A model generated the notes under the pieces. It was not told the origin of the DNA, ran no database searches, and was given only the letters and a program-made list of their open reading frames with translations. A stretch of DNA of 21,676 nt, taken from contig JAKAWN010000060.1 of NCBI GenBank assembly GCA_021827245.1, positions 1-21,676 of the forward strand, given 5' to 3'. Position 1 is the stretch's first letter, and each line of letters opens with the position of its first letter. Shown one piece after another: positions 6,769 through 14,887 of this stretch. This stretch comes from Acidobacteriota bacterium (lineage in GTDB: Bacteria > Acidobacteriota > Terriglobia > UBA7540). Made by a program: the position numbers and the translations under genes.

Positions 6769-6864
6769 GCGCTAAACGCGCACAACTCTACGTACTAGGC
6801 TTATTGATCTTTTCAGCGGACCCCTTCCTGTGCTAATTTGAAATTTCACCGAAGTTTTCAGTTG

Positions 6865-6887
6865 GCCCGGCAGCCAGTCGGGCTTTT
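6865..6887 (+). terminator. Candidate rho-independent terminator
   Basis: GCCCG (6865-6869) pairs with CGGGC (6879-6883) around a nine-base loop and is followed immediately by TTTT. It lies 240 bases after the hydrolase stop, so it may end that transcript or an unrecognised small RNA. The short stem keeps confidence low. Confidence 0.35.
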
Positions 6888-6898
6888 CCATTTAGGAA

Positions 6899-6936
6899 GC
6901 CTATAACGCCTGTGAATCACAGGCTGGATCATAGGC
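6899..6936. promoter_or_regulatory. Two-tier dyad upstream of the efflux operon
   Basis: Inner arms GCCTGTGA (6908-6915) and TCACAGGC (6917-6924) form a perfect 17-base dyad with one central base. They are nested in outer arms GCCTAT (6899-6904) and ATAGGC (6931-6936). The half-site TCACAGGC recurs at 7023-7030, 54 bases before the permease start. This fits a dimeric repressor operator controlling the efflux genes, but no regulator gene adjoins it and a cruciform repeat is the alternative. Confidence 0.4.
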
Positions 6937-7083
6937 CAGTGAGAGGGACTATTCAGAATAACGATCTCCAGCCTGGATCATGGGAAACCTGAACCACTTC
7001 CGCAACGTCTAGAAGTTTTTGCTCACAGGCACACAGCAGGCGTGTTCCCTCGATTAAATACCAGGGGCTAAAAGGCTTAACGT

Positions 7084-10000
7084 ATGTGGATTGTTCGACT
7101 AGCTTTGCGCCGGCCCTACACCTTTGTCGTGGCGGCGATTCTGATCCTGATCCTTGGAATCCTTTCGATCCTGACCACTCCCAAGGACATTTTCCCGAGC
7201 ATTAACATTCCCGTGATCAGCGTGGTTTGGAATTACACCGGCCTTTCCGCTGAACAAATGGCGGACCGCATCGTTTCCATCAACGAGCGGGCCATGACGA
7301 CCACCGTCAACAACATTGAGCACATCGAGTCGCAGTCGCTGAACGGCGTGGCCGTGATCAAGGTTTTCTTCCATCAGGGAGTAAACATTTCGACAGCGCT
7401 GAGCCAGGTGACTTCAATCTGCCAGACGATGCTGCGCCACCTGCCCCCTGGCACTACGCCACCACTCATCATCACGTACAGCGCCTCCAGTGTGCCCATC
7501 CTTCAGATGGCCCTTTCCGGAAAGGGCCTATCAGAACAACAGTTGTACGACCTTGGTGAGAATTTCATCCGCACCCAGCTTGCAAACGTCGAGGGGGCGT
7601 CAATACCGTTCCCTTACGGCGGGAAACAGCGCCAGGTACAGGTTGACCTGAACACAGCCGCGCTGCAGGCGGAAGGTCTCTCACCATTGGACGTGGTCAA
7701 CGCAATCAGCGCCCAGAATCTGGTGCTGCCCTCCGGCACCATCAAAATCGGTCCCCTGGAATATGACGTTGAAAGTAACGGCAGCCCGCAAGCCATTGCG
7801 AAGCTGAATGATCTGCCGATCAAGAGAGTAGGCAACACGGTCATCTACATCCGGGATGTAGCTTACGTGCGCGACGGCTACCCTCCGCAGACGAACATTG
7901 TGCGAGTTGACGGCCAGCGTTCCGCTCTGGTTACCGTGCAAAAGACCGGGAAAGCCTCGACGCTCGACATCATTTCACAAGTGAAGTCGGAGCTGCCCCA
8001 GATCGAGCAGGAAATGCCGCGCAACCTCAAGATCCAGTTGCTGGCGGATCAGTCATTGTTCGTCCGGGCCGCGATCTCCGACGTGGTGAAGGAAGCCTTG
8101 ATTGCCGCCGCCTTGACGGCTGCGATGATCCTGATGTTCCTGGGAAGCTGGCGGAGCACCCTGATCATCGCCGTGTCCATCCCGCTTTCGGTCCTGTCTT
8201 CCCTCATTGCCCTGGATGCTCTGGGCCAGACGATTAACATCATGACTCTCGGCGGATTGGCGCTTGCGGTCGGCATCCTGGTCGACGACGCGACGGTGGA
8301 GATTGAGAACATCAATCGCAACATCGCCATGGGCAAGGAGATTCAGCGGGCCATTTTGGACGGCGCTCAACAGATCGTCCAGCCTGCCTTCGTTTCCATG
8401 CTGTCGATCTGCATTGTGTTTGTGCCGATGTTTTTCCTCACCGGCGTGGCGCGCTTCCTGTTTGTTCCGCTTGCGGAGGCCGTGGTCTTTGCGATGATGG
8501 CCTCCTACCTGCTTTCGCGGACGCTAGTGCCCACGATGGCCAGGTACTTGCTGAAGGGCCACGAACACGACGCGGAGCATATTCGGGCATCCAGCCCAAA
8601 CCATTTTGTGCGGCTCCAGGCAAAATTCGAATCCGGCTTTGGACGGTTCCGTTCCGGGTACAGGAACGTGCTGTCCAGGGTGCTTCATCGTAAGCGCATT
8701 TTTGTCGCGGGCTTCCTGGCCGCCAGCCTTGCTTCCTTTTTGCTGCTTCCCTGGCTGGGCCAGAACTTCTTTCCCAATGTGGATAGCGGCCAGTTCAAGC
8801 TACATTTGCGCGCGCGCACCGGAACTCGCATTGAGGACACGGCCGCGCTTTGCGACCGCGTGGAGAACGTCATCCGCCAGGAAATTCCGCCAGGTGAACT
8901 GGCGAGCATCATTGACAACATCGGGCTGCCTTACAGCGGAATCAATTTGTCATACAGCAATTCGGCGCCTATCGGGTCAGGCGATGCCGACATCCTGGTG
9001 ACACTTGCGCCGCATCATCGGCCCACAGACTATTTTGTCAACCGGCTGCGACTGAGTCTGGCGAAAGATTTTCCTGGCGTCACTTTCTATTTTTTGCCGG
9101 CGGACATGGTCAGCCAGATCCTGAATTTTGGACTTCCTGCACCCATTGACGTCCAGGTCGTGGGGCAAAACCTGAATGCCAACCGCCGTTTTGCGGACCA
9201 GTTACTGCAACAATTGAAGTTCGTTCCCGGCGCCGCTGACCTGCGGATTCAACAAGCCTTCAACCTGCCGGAACTTTATGTGGATGTTGACCGCACCCGC
9301 GCAGCCCAGCTTGGCATCACCCAGCATGACGTGGCCAGCGACATGCTGATATCGCTGAGTGGAAGCTTCATGACCTCGCCCACCTTCTGGCTGAATCCGA
9401 GAAACGGCGTGGCCTACAACGTCGCCGCACAGACGCCGCAGTATCAAATGGACTCTCTGCAGCAATTGCGGAACATTCCCATCACGAATCCATCCGGCGG
9501 ACCACAGCAGATACTGGGCAACCTTGCTTCGATTCGGCCCACGGCGTCACTGGCTGACGTGTCGCATTACAATGTGCAGCCGGTTATTGATATTTACGGG
9601 GGCGTGGAAAGGCGCGATCTGGGAAGCGTGGCGCGGGATGTCGAAAACATTGTTCAGAAAAACCGGAAGGATCTGCCGAGAGGTTCTCAACTGGTCGTCC
9701 GCGGGCAGATTCAGACCATGGAGTCTTCCTACCGCGGCCTGCTGGCCGGGCTGTTCTTTTCCATTGTCCTTGTCTACCTGCTGATTGTGGTGAATTTCCA
9801 GTCCTGGCTTGACCCTCTCATCATCATTTCGACTCTTCCGGCGGCGCTGGCAGGAATCATCTGGTTCCTGTTTGTCACCGAGACCACCCTGAGCGTGCCG
9901 GCGCTGATCGGAGCCATCATGTGCATGGGGGTCGCAACCGCGAACAGCATTCTGGTGGTGAGCTTTGCCAGGGAACAAATGGCAGAAGGCCGGAACGCGA

Positions 10001-10248
10001 GTGAGGCGGCGCTCCAGGCCGGATTTACGCGCTTTCGGCCTGTGCTGATGACCGCCCTGGCAATGATTATCGGAATGGTGCCCATGGCGCTCGGGCTCGG
10101 CCAGGGCGGCGAGCAGAACGCTCCTCTCGGGCGGGCGGTTATCGGCGGCCTGATGCTTGCAACCGTTTCCACCGTGCTTTTCGTTCCCACTGTTTTCAGC
10201 ATTGTTCATGGCGCGGACAAGGGTGCGGACCTCGAGCCATCGGAATGA
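7084..10248 (+). CDS. RND efflux permease, inner-membrane pump subunit
   Basis: A 1054-residue proton-driven exporter of the AcrB/HAE-1 superfamily. It opens with the typical first transmembrane helix (RRPYTFVVAAILILILGILSI) and TPKDIFPSINIPV. The two halves, each with a large periplasmic loop, are of standard length. TM4 carries the proton-relay pair D401-D402 (GILVDDATVEIENI). TM11 has R983 and T990 with the spacing of AcrB R971 and T978. At the TM10 position equivalent to AcrB K940 the residue is Ala (A953, in VATANSIL). The ribosome site AAAGG is 8 bases upstream. It begins a three-gene operon with 27 bases to the adaptor. The order permease-adaptor-outer membrane factor differs from the textbook adaptor-first order. 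Substrate unknown; drug or solvent export is more likely than metals. Confidence 0.93.
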   Translation: MWIVRLALRRPYTFVVAAILILILGILSILTTPKDIFPSINIPVISVVWNYTGLSAEQMADRIVSINERAMTTTVNNIEHIESQSLNGVAVIKVFFHQGVNISTALSQVTSICQTMLRHLPPGTTPPLIITYSASSVPILQMALSGKGLSEQQLYDLGENFIRTQLANVEGASIPFPYGGKQRQVQVDLNTAALQAEGLSPLDVVNAISAQNLVLPSGTIKIGPLEYDVESNGSPQAIAKLNDLPIKRVGNTVIYIRDVAYVRDGYPPQTNIVRVDGQRSALVTVQKTGKASTLDIISQVKSELPQIEQEMPRNLKIQLLADQSLFVRAAISDVVKEALIAAALTAAMILMFLGSWRSTLIIAVSIPLSVLSSLIALDALGQTINIMTLGGLALAVGILVDDATVEIENINRNIAMGKEIQRAILDGAQQIVQPAFVSMLSICIVFVPMFFLTGVARFLFVPLAEAVVFAMMASYLLSRTLVPTMARYLLKGHEHDAEHIRASSPNHFVRLQAKFESGFGRFRSGYRNVLSRVLHRKRIFVAGFLAASLASFLLLPWLGQNFFPNVDSGQFKLHLRARTGTRIEDTAALCDRVENVIRQEIPPGELASIIDNIGLPYSGINLSYSNSAPIGSGDADILVTLAPHHRPTDYFVNRLRLSLAKDFPGVTFYFLPADMVSQILNFGLPAPIDVQVVGQNLNANRRFADQLLQQLKFVPGAADLRIQQAFNLPELYVDVDRTRAAQLGITQHDVASDMLISLSGSFMTSPTFWLNPRNGVAYNVAAQTPQYQMDSLQQLRNIPITNPSGGPQQILGNLASIRPTASLADVSHYNVQPVIDIYGGVERRDLGSVARDVENIVQKNRKDLPRGSQLVVRGQIQTMESSYRGLLAGLFFSIVLVYLLIVVNFQSWLDPLIIISTLPAALAGIIWFLFVTETTLSVPALIGAIMCMGVATANSILVVSFAREQMAEGRNASEAALQAGFTRFRPVLMTALAMIIGMVPMALGLGQGGEQNAPLGRAVIGGLMLATVSTVLFVPTVFSIVHGADKGADLEPSE

Positions 10249-10275
10249 TCGGAAGAGCGTTTCAGGAGAAACAGC

Positions 10276-11496
10276 ATGAAGGTTGATGAACAACAAGGGG
10301 CGAGTAGCAACGCTGGGGCGGATCCAGCCCAGGGCGGGAATCAGGTCTGGCCGAGCCGGGCGCCCGGAGTCCTGTTGGCAATCGTGGCGGTCGTGATCCT
10401 GGTGGCGCTGGTGATCCACGGCCTGCGGACGCGCGCCGAGACAGAAGATTCGGTCCGTGCCGAAACAAACGAGCTTGCTGTTCCTGCGGTCCATGTCATC
10501 CATCCGGTGAAAGAGTCGCATCCGCAGGAGATTGTTCTTCCGGCCAGCATACAGCCTTTCACAAGCGCGCCCATCTACGCGCGCACCACCGGATACTTGA
10601 AAAAGTGGTACGCCGACATTGGTGCGCACGTCAAGAAAGGTGAACTCCTGGCGGAAATTGCGACGCCTGAAGTCGATCAACAACTTCGCGAGGCGCGCGC
10701 CAACCTGGCTACGGCGCAGGCCAACCTTCACCTTTCAGAAATTACGGCCAAGCGCTACCAGGGACTTCTGAAAAGCGATTCCGTATCCCAGCAGGCTACC
10801 GACACTGCTGTTGGCGGCTATCAGGCCAATAAGGCTACTTTGCGGGCGGACGAGGCGCACGTGCGCGAACTCGAAGCGATGCAATCATTCCAAAAAATCT
10901 ATGCGCCTTTTGACGGCGTCATCACTGCCCGCAACACGGATATCGGCCAGCTCATCGATGCCGGCTCCAGCGGAGGGCCCAGCACGGAACTTTTCGACAT
11001 TGCCGCCATCGGCGTGCTGCGGGTTTACGTGAACGTGCCGCAAGTGGACTCGAGCCTGGTTTATCGCGGCCTTCAAGTGGACCTGACGTTGCCCGAGTTT
11101 CCTGGCCGGCGTTTCCCTGGAACCCTTGTCCGCTCCGCCGACGCCATCGATCCCGCATCACGCACTCTGCTGGTGGAAATTGACGTCAACAATTCCAGCG
11201 GCCTGCTTTTGCCCGGCGCCTACGCTGAAGCGCATTTCAAGCTGCCGGCCAACAAGGACGTTTTCATCCTGCCTGTGACGGCGCTGATTTTCCGGTCGGA
11301 GGGACTTCAGGTGGCCACGGTCAACAGCAGCCGCAAGGCTGTTTTGAAAAGAATCCAGCTAGGCCGTGATTTTGGAACGACGGTTGAAGTTGTTTCCGGC
11401 TTGAATCCCGACGACCTAGTGATCGTGAATCCTCCTGACTCGCTGGTTTCAGGAGAAGCGGTCGATCCGGTTGTGCGGTCGGGAGGGCAGTCGTGA
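10276..11496 (+). CDS. RND efflux periplasmic adaptor subunit
   Basis: A 406-residue membrane fusion protein that bridges the pump and outer-membrane channel. One transmembrane anchor lies at about residues 30-50. The split lipoyl-like domain is at about 98-128 (TGYLKKWYADIGAHVKKGE) and 208-227 (IYAPFDGVITARNTDIGQLI), separated by a coiled-coil hairpin (about 130-200). The beta-barrel and membrane-proximal domains follow. AGGAGA (10264-10269) sits 6 bases before the ATG. The stop TGA overlaps the next gene's GTG start as GTGA, indicating translational coupling. The N-terminal 25 residues are polar and Gln/Gly/Ala-rich. It uses a membrane anchor rather than a lipoprotein signal. Confidence 0.92.
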   Translation: MKVDEQQGASSNAGADPAQGGNQVWPSRAPGVLLAIVAVVILVALVIHGLRTRAETEDSVRAETNELAVPAVHVIHPVKESHPQEIVLPASIQPFTSAPIYARTTGYLKKWYADIGAHVKKGELLAEIATPEVDQQLREARANLATAQANLHLSEITAKRYQGLLKSDSVSQQATDTAVGGYQANKATLRADEAHVRELEAMQSFQKIYAPFDGVITARNTDIGQLIDAGSSGGPSTELFDIAAIGVLRVYVNVPQVDSSLVYRGLQVDLTLPEFPGRRFPGTLVRSADAIDPASRTLLVEIDVNNSSGLLLPGAYAEAHFKLPANKDVFILPVTALIFRSEGLQVATVNSSRKAVLKRIQLGRDFGTTVEVVSGLNPDDLVIVNPPDSLVSGEAVDPVVRSGGQS

Positions 11497-12938
11497 GCAG
11501 CAACCGTCAGAGCCGGCGTTCATGGTTCGGGCTGATTGGCGTCAGCCTGGCTGTGCTGTTTCTGGCCCGGTGCACAGTCGGTCCGCGCTACGCCCAGCCC
11601 ACTGTGACGGTGCCTCCGGCTTATAAGGAAACAGGAAAGCCGGGCGGGAAGCCGTCCGCGCAGAAATTGCCGGACCAGTGGTGGAAGCTTTTCGGCGATC
11701 CGCAACTGAATACTCTTGAAGCGCAGATCTCGGTGTCAAACCAAAACCTGAAGCAGGCTCAGGCTCAATACCTGCAGGCTCGCGCTCTGGTAAGATTTTA
11801 CCGGGCGGACGAATATCCGCTGGTGACCGCAGGAGCTTCGGCAACCAGGGAACACCTGGCCGCCAATCGGCCTCCGAAAAGCAACTTTTCTGGCAAAACG
11901 TTTTCGGACTTTGTTGTGCCGGGCGATCTCTCCTACGAAGTGGACGCCTGGGGCCGCGTTCGGCGGGCTGTGGAGTCGGCAGCCGAAAGCGCGCAGGCGA
12001 ACGGCGCGGACCTTGCAGCGGTCAATTTGAGCTTGCAGTCGGAGCTTGCAGTCGATTACTTTGAGCTGCGCAGCGCGGACGCACAGGAAAAGCTGCTCGA
12101 TTCCACCGTTGCAGATTATGAGAAAACGCTGCAACTGACGGAGAAGCGTTACAGAGGTGGCCTGGCTTCAGACCTGGACGTCCAGGAGGCGAAAGCGCAG
12201 CTTGAAGCAACACGATCGCAGGAAATTGACGTGCGTGTGGGGCGCGCACAGTTTGAGCACGCCATTGCCGTGCTGATTGGCAAACCGCCGGCTGAGTTTA
12301 CTCTGGCCTTTATGCCGCTTACCGGGTCCCCGCCAGCAGTGCCCGTGGGTCTGCCGTCCCAAATCCTCGAACAGCGGCCCGACGTCGCCGCGGCGGAACG
12401 GCGAGTGGCTGCGGCCAATGCGCAGATTGGGGTGGCAAAGGCGGCGTATTTTCCGCAATTCTCTTTGACGGCTGCCGGCGGCTTTGAAAGCGGCACGCTC
12501 ACAACCCTGCTTCAGGGGCCGGGAGGATTCTGGTCCCTGGGCGCTGGCGCGGTCGAAGCCGTGTTTGAAGGTGGACGCCGCCACGCCGTCACCGAACAAG
12601 CGCAGGCTTTCTATGCACAGACTGTCGCCGCGTATCGCCAGACCGTGCTCACCGCTTTCCAGGATACCGAAGACAATCTCGCGGCTCTTCGCATTCTGAG
12701 CCAGGAAGCGGCCACACAGAACCTGGCTGTTGAAGCGGCGCAGCGTTCAGTGGTTCTCTCGCTTAACCAATATAAAGGCGGCCTTGTTGATTACCTCCAG
12801 GTTCTCACCGCGCAAACTTCCTCTCTGACGGCGCAACGTGCAGCGCTGGATATCCTGCGGCGCCGCATGGACGCCACCGTGGGACTCATCCAGGCGCTTG
12901 GGGGCGGCTGGAACACCTCACAGCTTCCACCGCCCTAG
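11493..12938 (+). CDS. Outer-membrane efflux factor of the NodT/OprM lipoprotein family
   Basis: A 481-residue TolC-like channel subunit completing the tripartite pump. Start is GTG at 11493, overlapping the adaptor stop; GGGAGG (11481-11486) supports it. The N-terminus is basic then hydrophobic, ending L24-A25-R26-C27, followed by TVGPRYAQPTV, which matches the CxVGPxYxxP start of this lipoprotein family. Two outer-membrane-efflux repeats span roughly residues 70-260 and 285-475, with conserved features such as DLSYEVDAWGRVRR, KRYRGGLASDLDVQEAKAQL, GLPSQILEQRPDVAAAERRV and NQYKGGLVDYLQVLTAQ. Arg at the -1 lipobox position is atypical, so lipidation is uncertain. Transcription probably ends in the hairpins after 12990. 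Confidence 0.92.
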   Translation: MSSNRQSRRSWFGLIGVSLAVLFLARCTVGPRYAQPTVTVPPAYKETGKPGGKPSAQKLPDQWWKLFGDPQLNTLEAQISVSNQNLKQAQAQYLQARALVRFYRADEYPLVTAGASATREHLAANRPPKSNFSGKTFSDFVVPGDLSYEVDAWGRVRRAVESAAESAQANGADLAAVNLSLQSELAVDYFELRSADAQEKLLDSTVADYEKTLQLTEKRYRGGLASDLDVQEAKAQLEATRSQEIDVRVGRAQFEHAIAVLIGKPPAEFTLAFMPLTGSPPAVPVGLPSQILEQRPDVAAAERRVAAANAQIGVAKAAYFPQFSLTAAGGFESGTLTTLLQGPGGFWSLGAGAVEAVFEGGRRHAVTEQAQAFYAQTVAAYRQTVLTAFQDTEDNLAALRILSQEAATQNLAVEAAQRSVVLSLNQYKGGLVDYLQVLTAQTSSLTAQRAALDILRRRMDATVGLIQALGGGWNTSQLPPP

Positions 12939-12996
12939 CCCCGCCGCTGCTCACTATGGCCGGCTGGCCCAGAGGGTCGTCCTCTACGCTCTGCGA

Positions 12997-13079
12997 ATTC
13001 CCGAAGGGAATCGGGCTCGGCACCGGCGAGTTCGCAAAATGTTCGCTGCGCGAAATCGCAGACCGCGAACCTCTGCGAT
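12997..13079. terminator. Hairpins between convergent genes, possible bidirectional terminator
   Basis: Two hairpins lie between the efflux operon (plus) and the lactonase-like gene (minus). The first is ATTCCC/GGGAAT (12997-13011, three-base loop); the second is ATCGCAGA/TCTGCGAT (13055-13079, nine-base loop), a perfect 8-bp stem. Neither is followed by a T run, so a factor-dependent or pausing role, or simply another dispersed palindrome, is possible. Confidence 0.35.
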
Positions 13080-13137
13080 CTGCGCCAGCCCCGTTGCAGC
13101 CTCGTCTGCTCTACCTGATCGCTCGATAAAGAAACTT

Positions 13138-14004
13138 TCAAGGCATGAGTTCACTGGGGGCCCAGGCGTGTTTCGACCAGTATTCGGGATCATGCGAAGG
13201 GATGATTTTTACTCCTGTCCACTCCTCGAACCTAAACCAGTTGATAGTCTGCATCGCGGTGGGAATGTCGGCAGCAAGACCCGGTGGGATGAATTTCTCC
13301 ATATTCTCAAGAGTGTACAGGGCATCGGAGCAGTAGATGAACGCCTTGCCGTCGGATGGTTTCACATATAGAGACTGATGCCCGGGTGTGTGGCCCGGAG
13401 TCGGGAAGGCAATAACCGATTTATCTCCGAAAACATCGAAAGGTCCATCGATTACCCGGATGTTGAGTTCGCTCAAGTGCTTAAAATCACCCAGGGCATA
13501 AGCCGTGCCCGTTTTTTGGGCGTCTACGACCTTCCTTATCTCAACCATCTCTGCTCTCTGGAAATAGATGGGAACGTTTGTCCCCACAAAATCGCCGATC
13601 GCCCCTGCATGATCACAGTGGCCGTGACTGCACACAACGGCCTTGAAATCGCGCGGCTTGAGCCCCAATATTTTGATGGCTTCTTTAAATTCCTGGTCGG
13701 GCCTGATCACGGGTGTATAAGCCTTGGCAATTCCTTCACCCAAATATCCGAAGGGATCCTCAGCCACCTTGCGATTGCATCCCGTATCAAACGCTACCCA
13801 TTCCTTTCCATGTTTGATAACGAGGAATGCAATTGGAATATCCATCGGCGTTCCTACACGCGTGTCCTTAATCATGTATTGAGTTTGTGTCTTCAGAATA
13901 CCCGCATCAAAGGCATATACTTTGATGTCTGCGGACTGCGCACGTCCTGCTGCAATCAGGAAAAGAACCGGAGCCCAAATGAGACAGCCAATTCTCCTCC
14001 CCAT
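13138..14004 (-). CDS. Secreted metallo-beta-lactamase-fold hydrolase, AHL-lactonase-like
   Basis: A 288-residue metallo-hydrolase. The N-terminus (CLIWAPVLFLIAAGRAQSA) is a cleavable signal peptide, so it acts in the periplasm or outside. The metal motif reads H127-G-H129-C-D131-H132-AG. Further ligands fit H205 (TPGHTPGH), D227 (CSDALY) and H271 (SHDP). The layout of TPGHTPGHQSL plus CSDALY resembles N-acyl-homoserine-lactone lactonases of the AiiA type, with a substrate that could be a lactone or other ester. GAGGTGA upstream of the ATG (minus strand) supports the start. It is convergent with the efflux operon and has its own upstream region of about 320 bases. The fold is certain from motifs; quorum-quenching activity is only inference, since related enzymes hydrolyse other substrates. 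Confidence 0.85.
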   Translation of the reverse strand: MGRRIGCLIWAPVLFLIAAGRAQSADIKVYAFDAGILKTQTQYMIKDTRVGTPMDIPIAFLVIKHGKEWVAFDTGCNRKVAEDPFGYLGEGIAKAYTPVIRPDQEFKEAIKILGLKPRDFKAVVCSHGHCDHAGAIGDFVGTNVPIYFQRAEMVEIRKVVDAQKTGTAYALGDFKHLSELNIRVIDGPFDVFGDKSVIAFPTPGHTPGHQSLYVKPSDGKAFIYCSDALYTLENMEKFIPPGLAADIPTAMQTINWFRFEEWTGVKIIPSHDPEYWSKHAWAPSELMP

Positions 14005-14169
14005 TTGTCACCTCATCCGGAATTTTCTATTTCGATTCTCTGCTTGCTTCCAGCATATGCCTTGCCGCTTCAGGGTGCAAGGGCCAGTCGGGTTCTCGAA
14101 CGTCCTCAGCAACCCTGGAAAACACCCTCTCTTGCCAGATTGAAGGTTTCGGAATCCGAATCGGGGCAG

Positions 14170-14190
14170 CGCAGGCCCTTGCGGCCTGCG
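14170..14190 (-). repeat. Family C palindrome, copy 2
   Basis: CGCAGGCC, loop CTTGC, GGCCTGCG: the exact reverse complement of the 21 bases at 5378-5398. It lies upstream of the lactonase-like gene. The rest of the 14005-14322 gap shows nothing else except the promoter candidate below. Confidence 0.6.
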
Positions 14191-14310
14191 ACTCTTCTCC
14201 GATGTTCCTGCAAAAACCCGCGGACCTCAACCCCGGAGGTGCGCGCTACTCACTGCCGGGCGCTCACGGCGGCCGGGACACGAGCGTGCGCAAGCTCGCG
14301 GGCGGCTTGA

Positions 14311-14316
14311 TACAAT
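14311..14316 (+). promoter_or_regulatory. Candidate -10 element for a leaderless small ORF
   Basis: TACAAT ends six bases before ATG 14323, so a transcript starting at the normal distance would begin at the start codon itself. The candidate -35 (TGCGCA, 14287-14292, 18-base spacer) is poor. An inverted repeat GAGC/GCTC lies in the -35 region. Confidence 0.3.
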
Positions 14317-14322
14317 CAGGCT

Positions 14323-14457
14323 ATGGAGAGGAAGCCCATCACGACGGGGGAACGGCTCCTGCTGATTCCCCAACTGGTCTTGGCCTGGATTGCGGGATGG
14401 GCGCTGACGATCTCCGACCTTTGCGTGAAGCTCTTCCGCCGCCGCGCGCCGCGCTGA
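14323..14457 (+). CDS. Possible 44-residue single-helix membrane peptide
   Basis: ATG 14323 opens a 44-codon frame ending TGA 14455-14457. The peptide has a polar start (MERKPITTGERL), one hydrophobic helix at about residues 12-32 (LLLIPQLVLAWIAGWALTI) and a basic tail (KLFRRRAPR), giving a positive-inside pattern. There is no Shine-Dalgarno, but TACAAT at 14311 would give a leaderless message. I do not recognise it. Support is the topology and promoter position only; a chance ORF is possible. Confidence 0.35.
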   Translation: MERKPITTGERLLLIPQLVLAWIAGWALTISDLCVKLFRRRAPR

Positions 14458-14635
14458 GGCTTTGCTATTCGCAGGTCAGCGCGTCGACAGGCTCGAGCGC
14501 ACCGAGCGCAGCCCCGGATAGAATGCTCCCAAAAGGGACCCGCACAGGACCTATCCCCCCGTAGTCGATGGTTTTAGCACCAAAGACCGATTGCAGAGAT
14601 TGGGGTTTGGGGGTCCAATTGATCTGGGGGGACAA

Positions 14636-14887
14636 ATGCCGAAAACAAACAGACAAATAGCAGTTATTCCACGAGAGTATTTTCGATGGCGTGCCCGAGT
14701 TCAGTTCATCAAATCATTTCCGAAACGGGCAGAAGCCGTGAGGTATGCGCGCCAGCACGGTTACAATTTGGTTGTGGAGTGTGACGAGGGGAACGGCCTG
14801 CAGTTCGATGTGCTGCAGGATCCCAGCCTGGCCGGCAGAGGCGCCGTCAGCTCTGGGTTGGCCGATACAGGGAATGCGCTGATGTAG
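14636..14887 (+). CDS. Small hypothetical protein, 83 residues
   Basis: ATG 14636 is preceded by six Gs (14626-14631) with a four-base spacer, a G-rich ribosome site; the frame is also open upstream to 14591 but that extension looks non-coding. The protein is basic at the N-terminus, with FRWRARVQFIKSFPKRAEAV and then YARQHGYNLVVECDEGNGLQF. This reads as a compact alpha/beta protein with a plausible helix (about 30-42) and strand (about 45-52). It has no signal or membrane segment. I do not recognise a family. It is convergent with the PAP2 gene, with 206 bases between the ends holding nothing I can identify. Confidence 0.5.
   Translation: MPKTNRQIAVIPREYFRWRARVQFIKSFPKRAEAVRYARQHGYNLVVECDEGNGLQFDVLQDPSLAGRGAVSSGLADTGNALM

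Larger units (their letters stand above)
6626..7083. other. Non-coding region upstream of the efflux operon
   Basis: Holds a family A palindrome (6732-6768), a terminator-like hairpin (6865-6887), a strong two-tier dyad (6899-6936) and a half-site copy of that dyad at 7023-7030. The ribosome site AAAGG (7071-7075) lies 8 bases before the efflux permease start. Two similar stretches containing CTGGATCAT occur at 6925 and 6976. No -35/-10 pair stands out. Confidence 0.55.

Noticed and set aside
9547..10731. 394-residue open frame on the minus strand across the permease/adaptor junction
   Set aside because: It is antisense to two well-supported efflux genes and its composition (His/Arg/Gln-rich) is not protein-like.
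13378..14310. 310-residue open frame on the plus strand
   Set aside because: It is antisense to the metallo-hydrolase, whose motifs are complete on the minus strand.
14465..14656. 63-residue minus-strand ORF with a protein-like stretch (AKTIDYGGIGPVRVPFGS)
   Set aside because: It has no clear ribosome site, overlaps the start of the 83-residue plus-strand gene, and I recognise no family.
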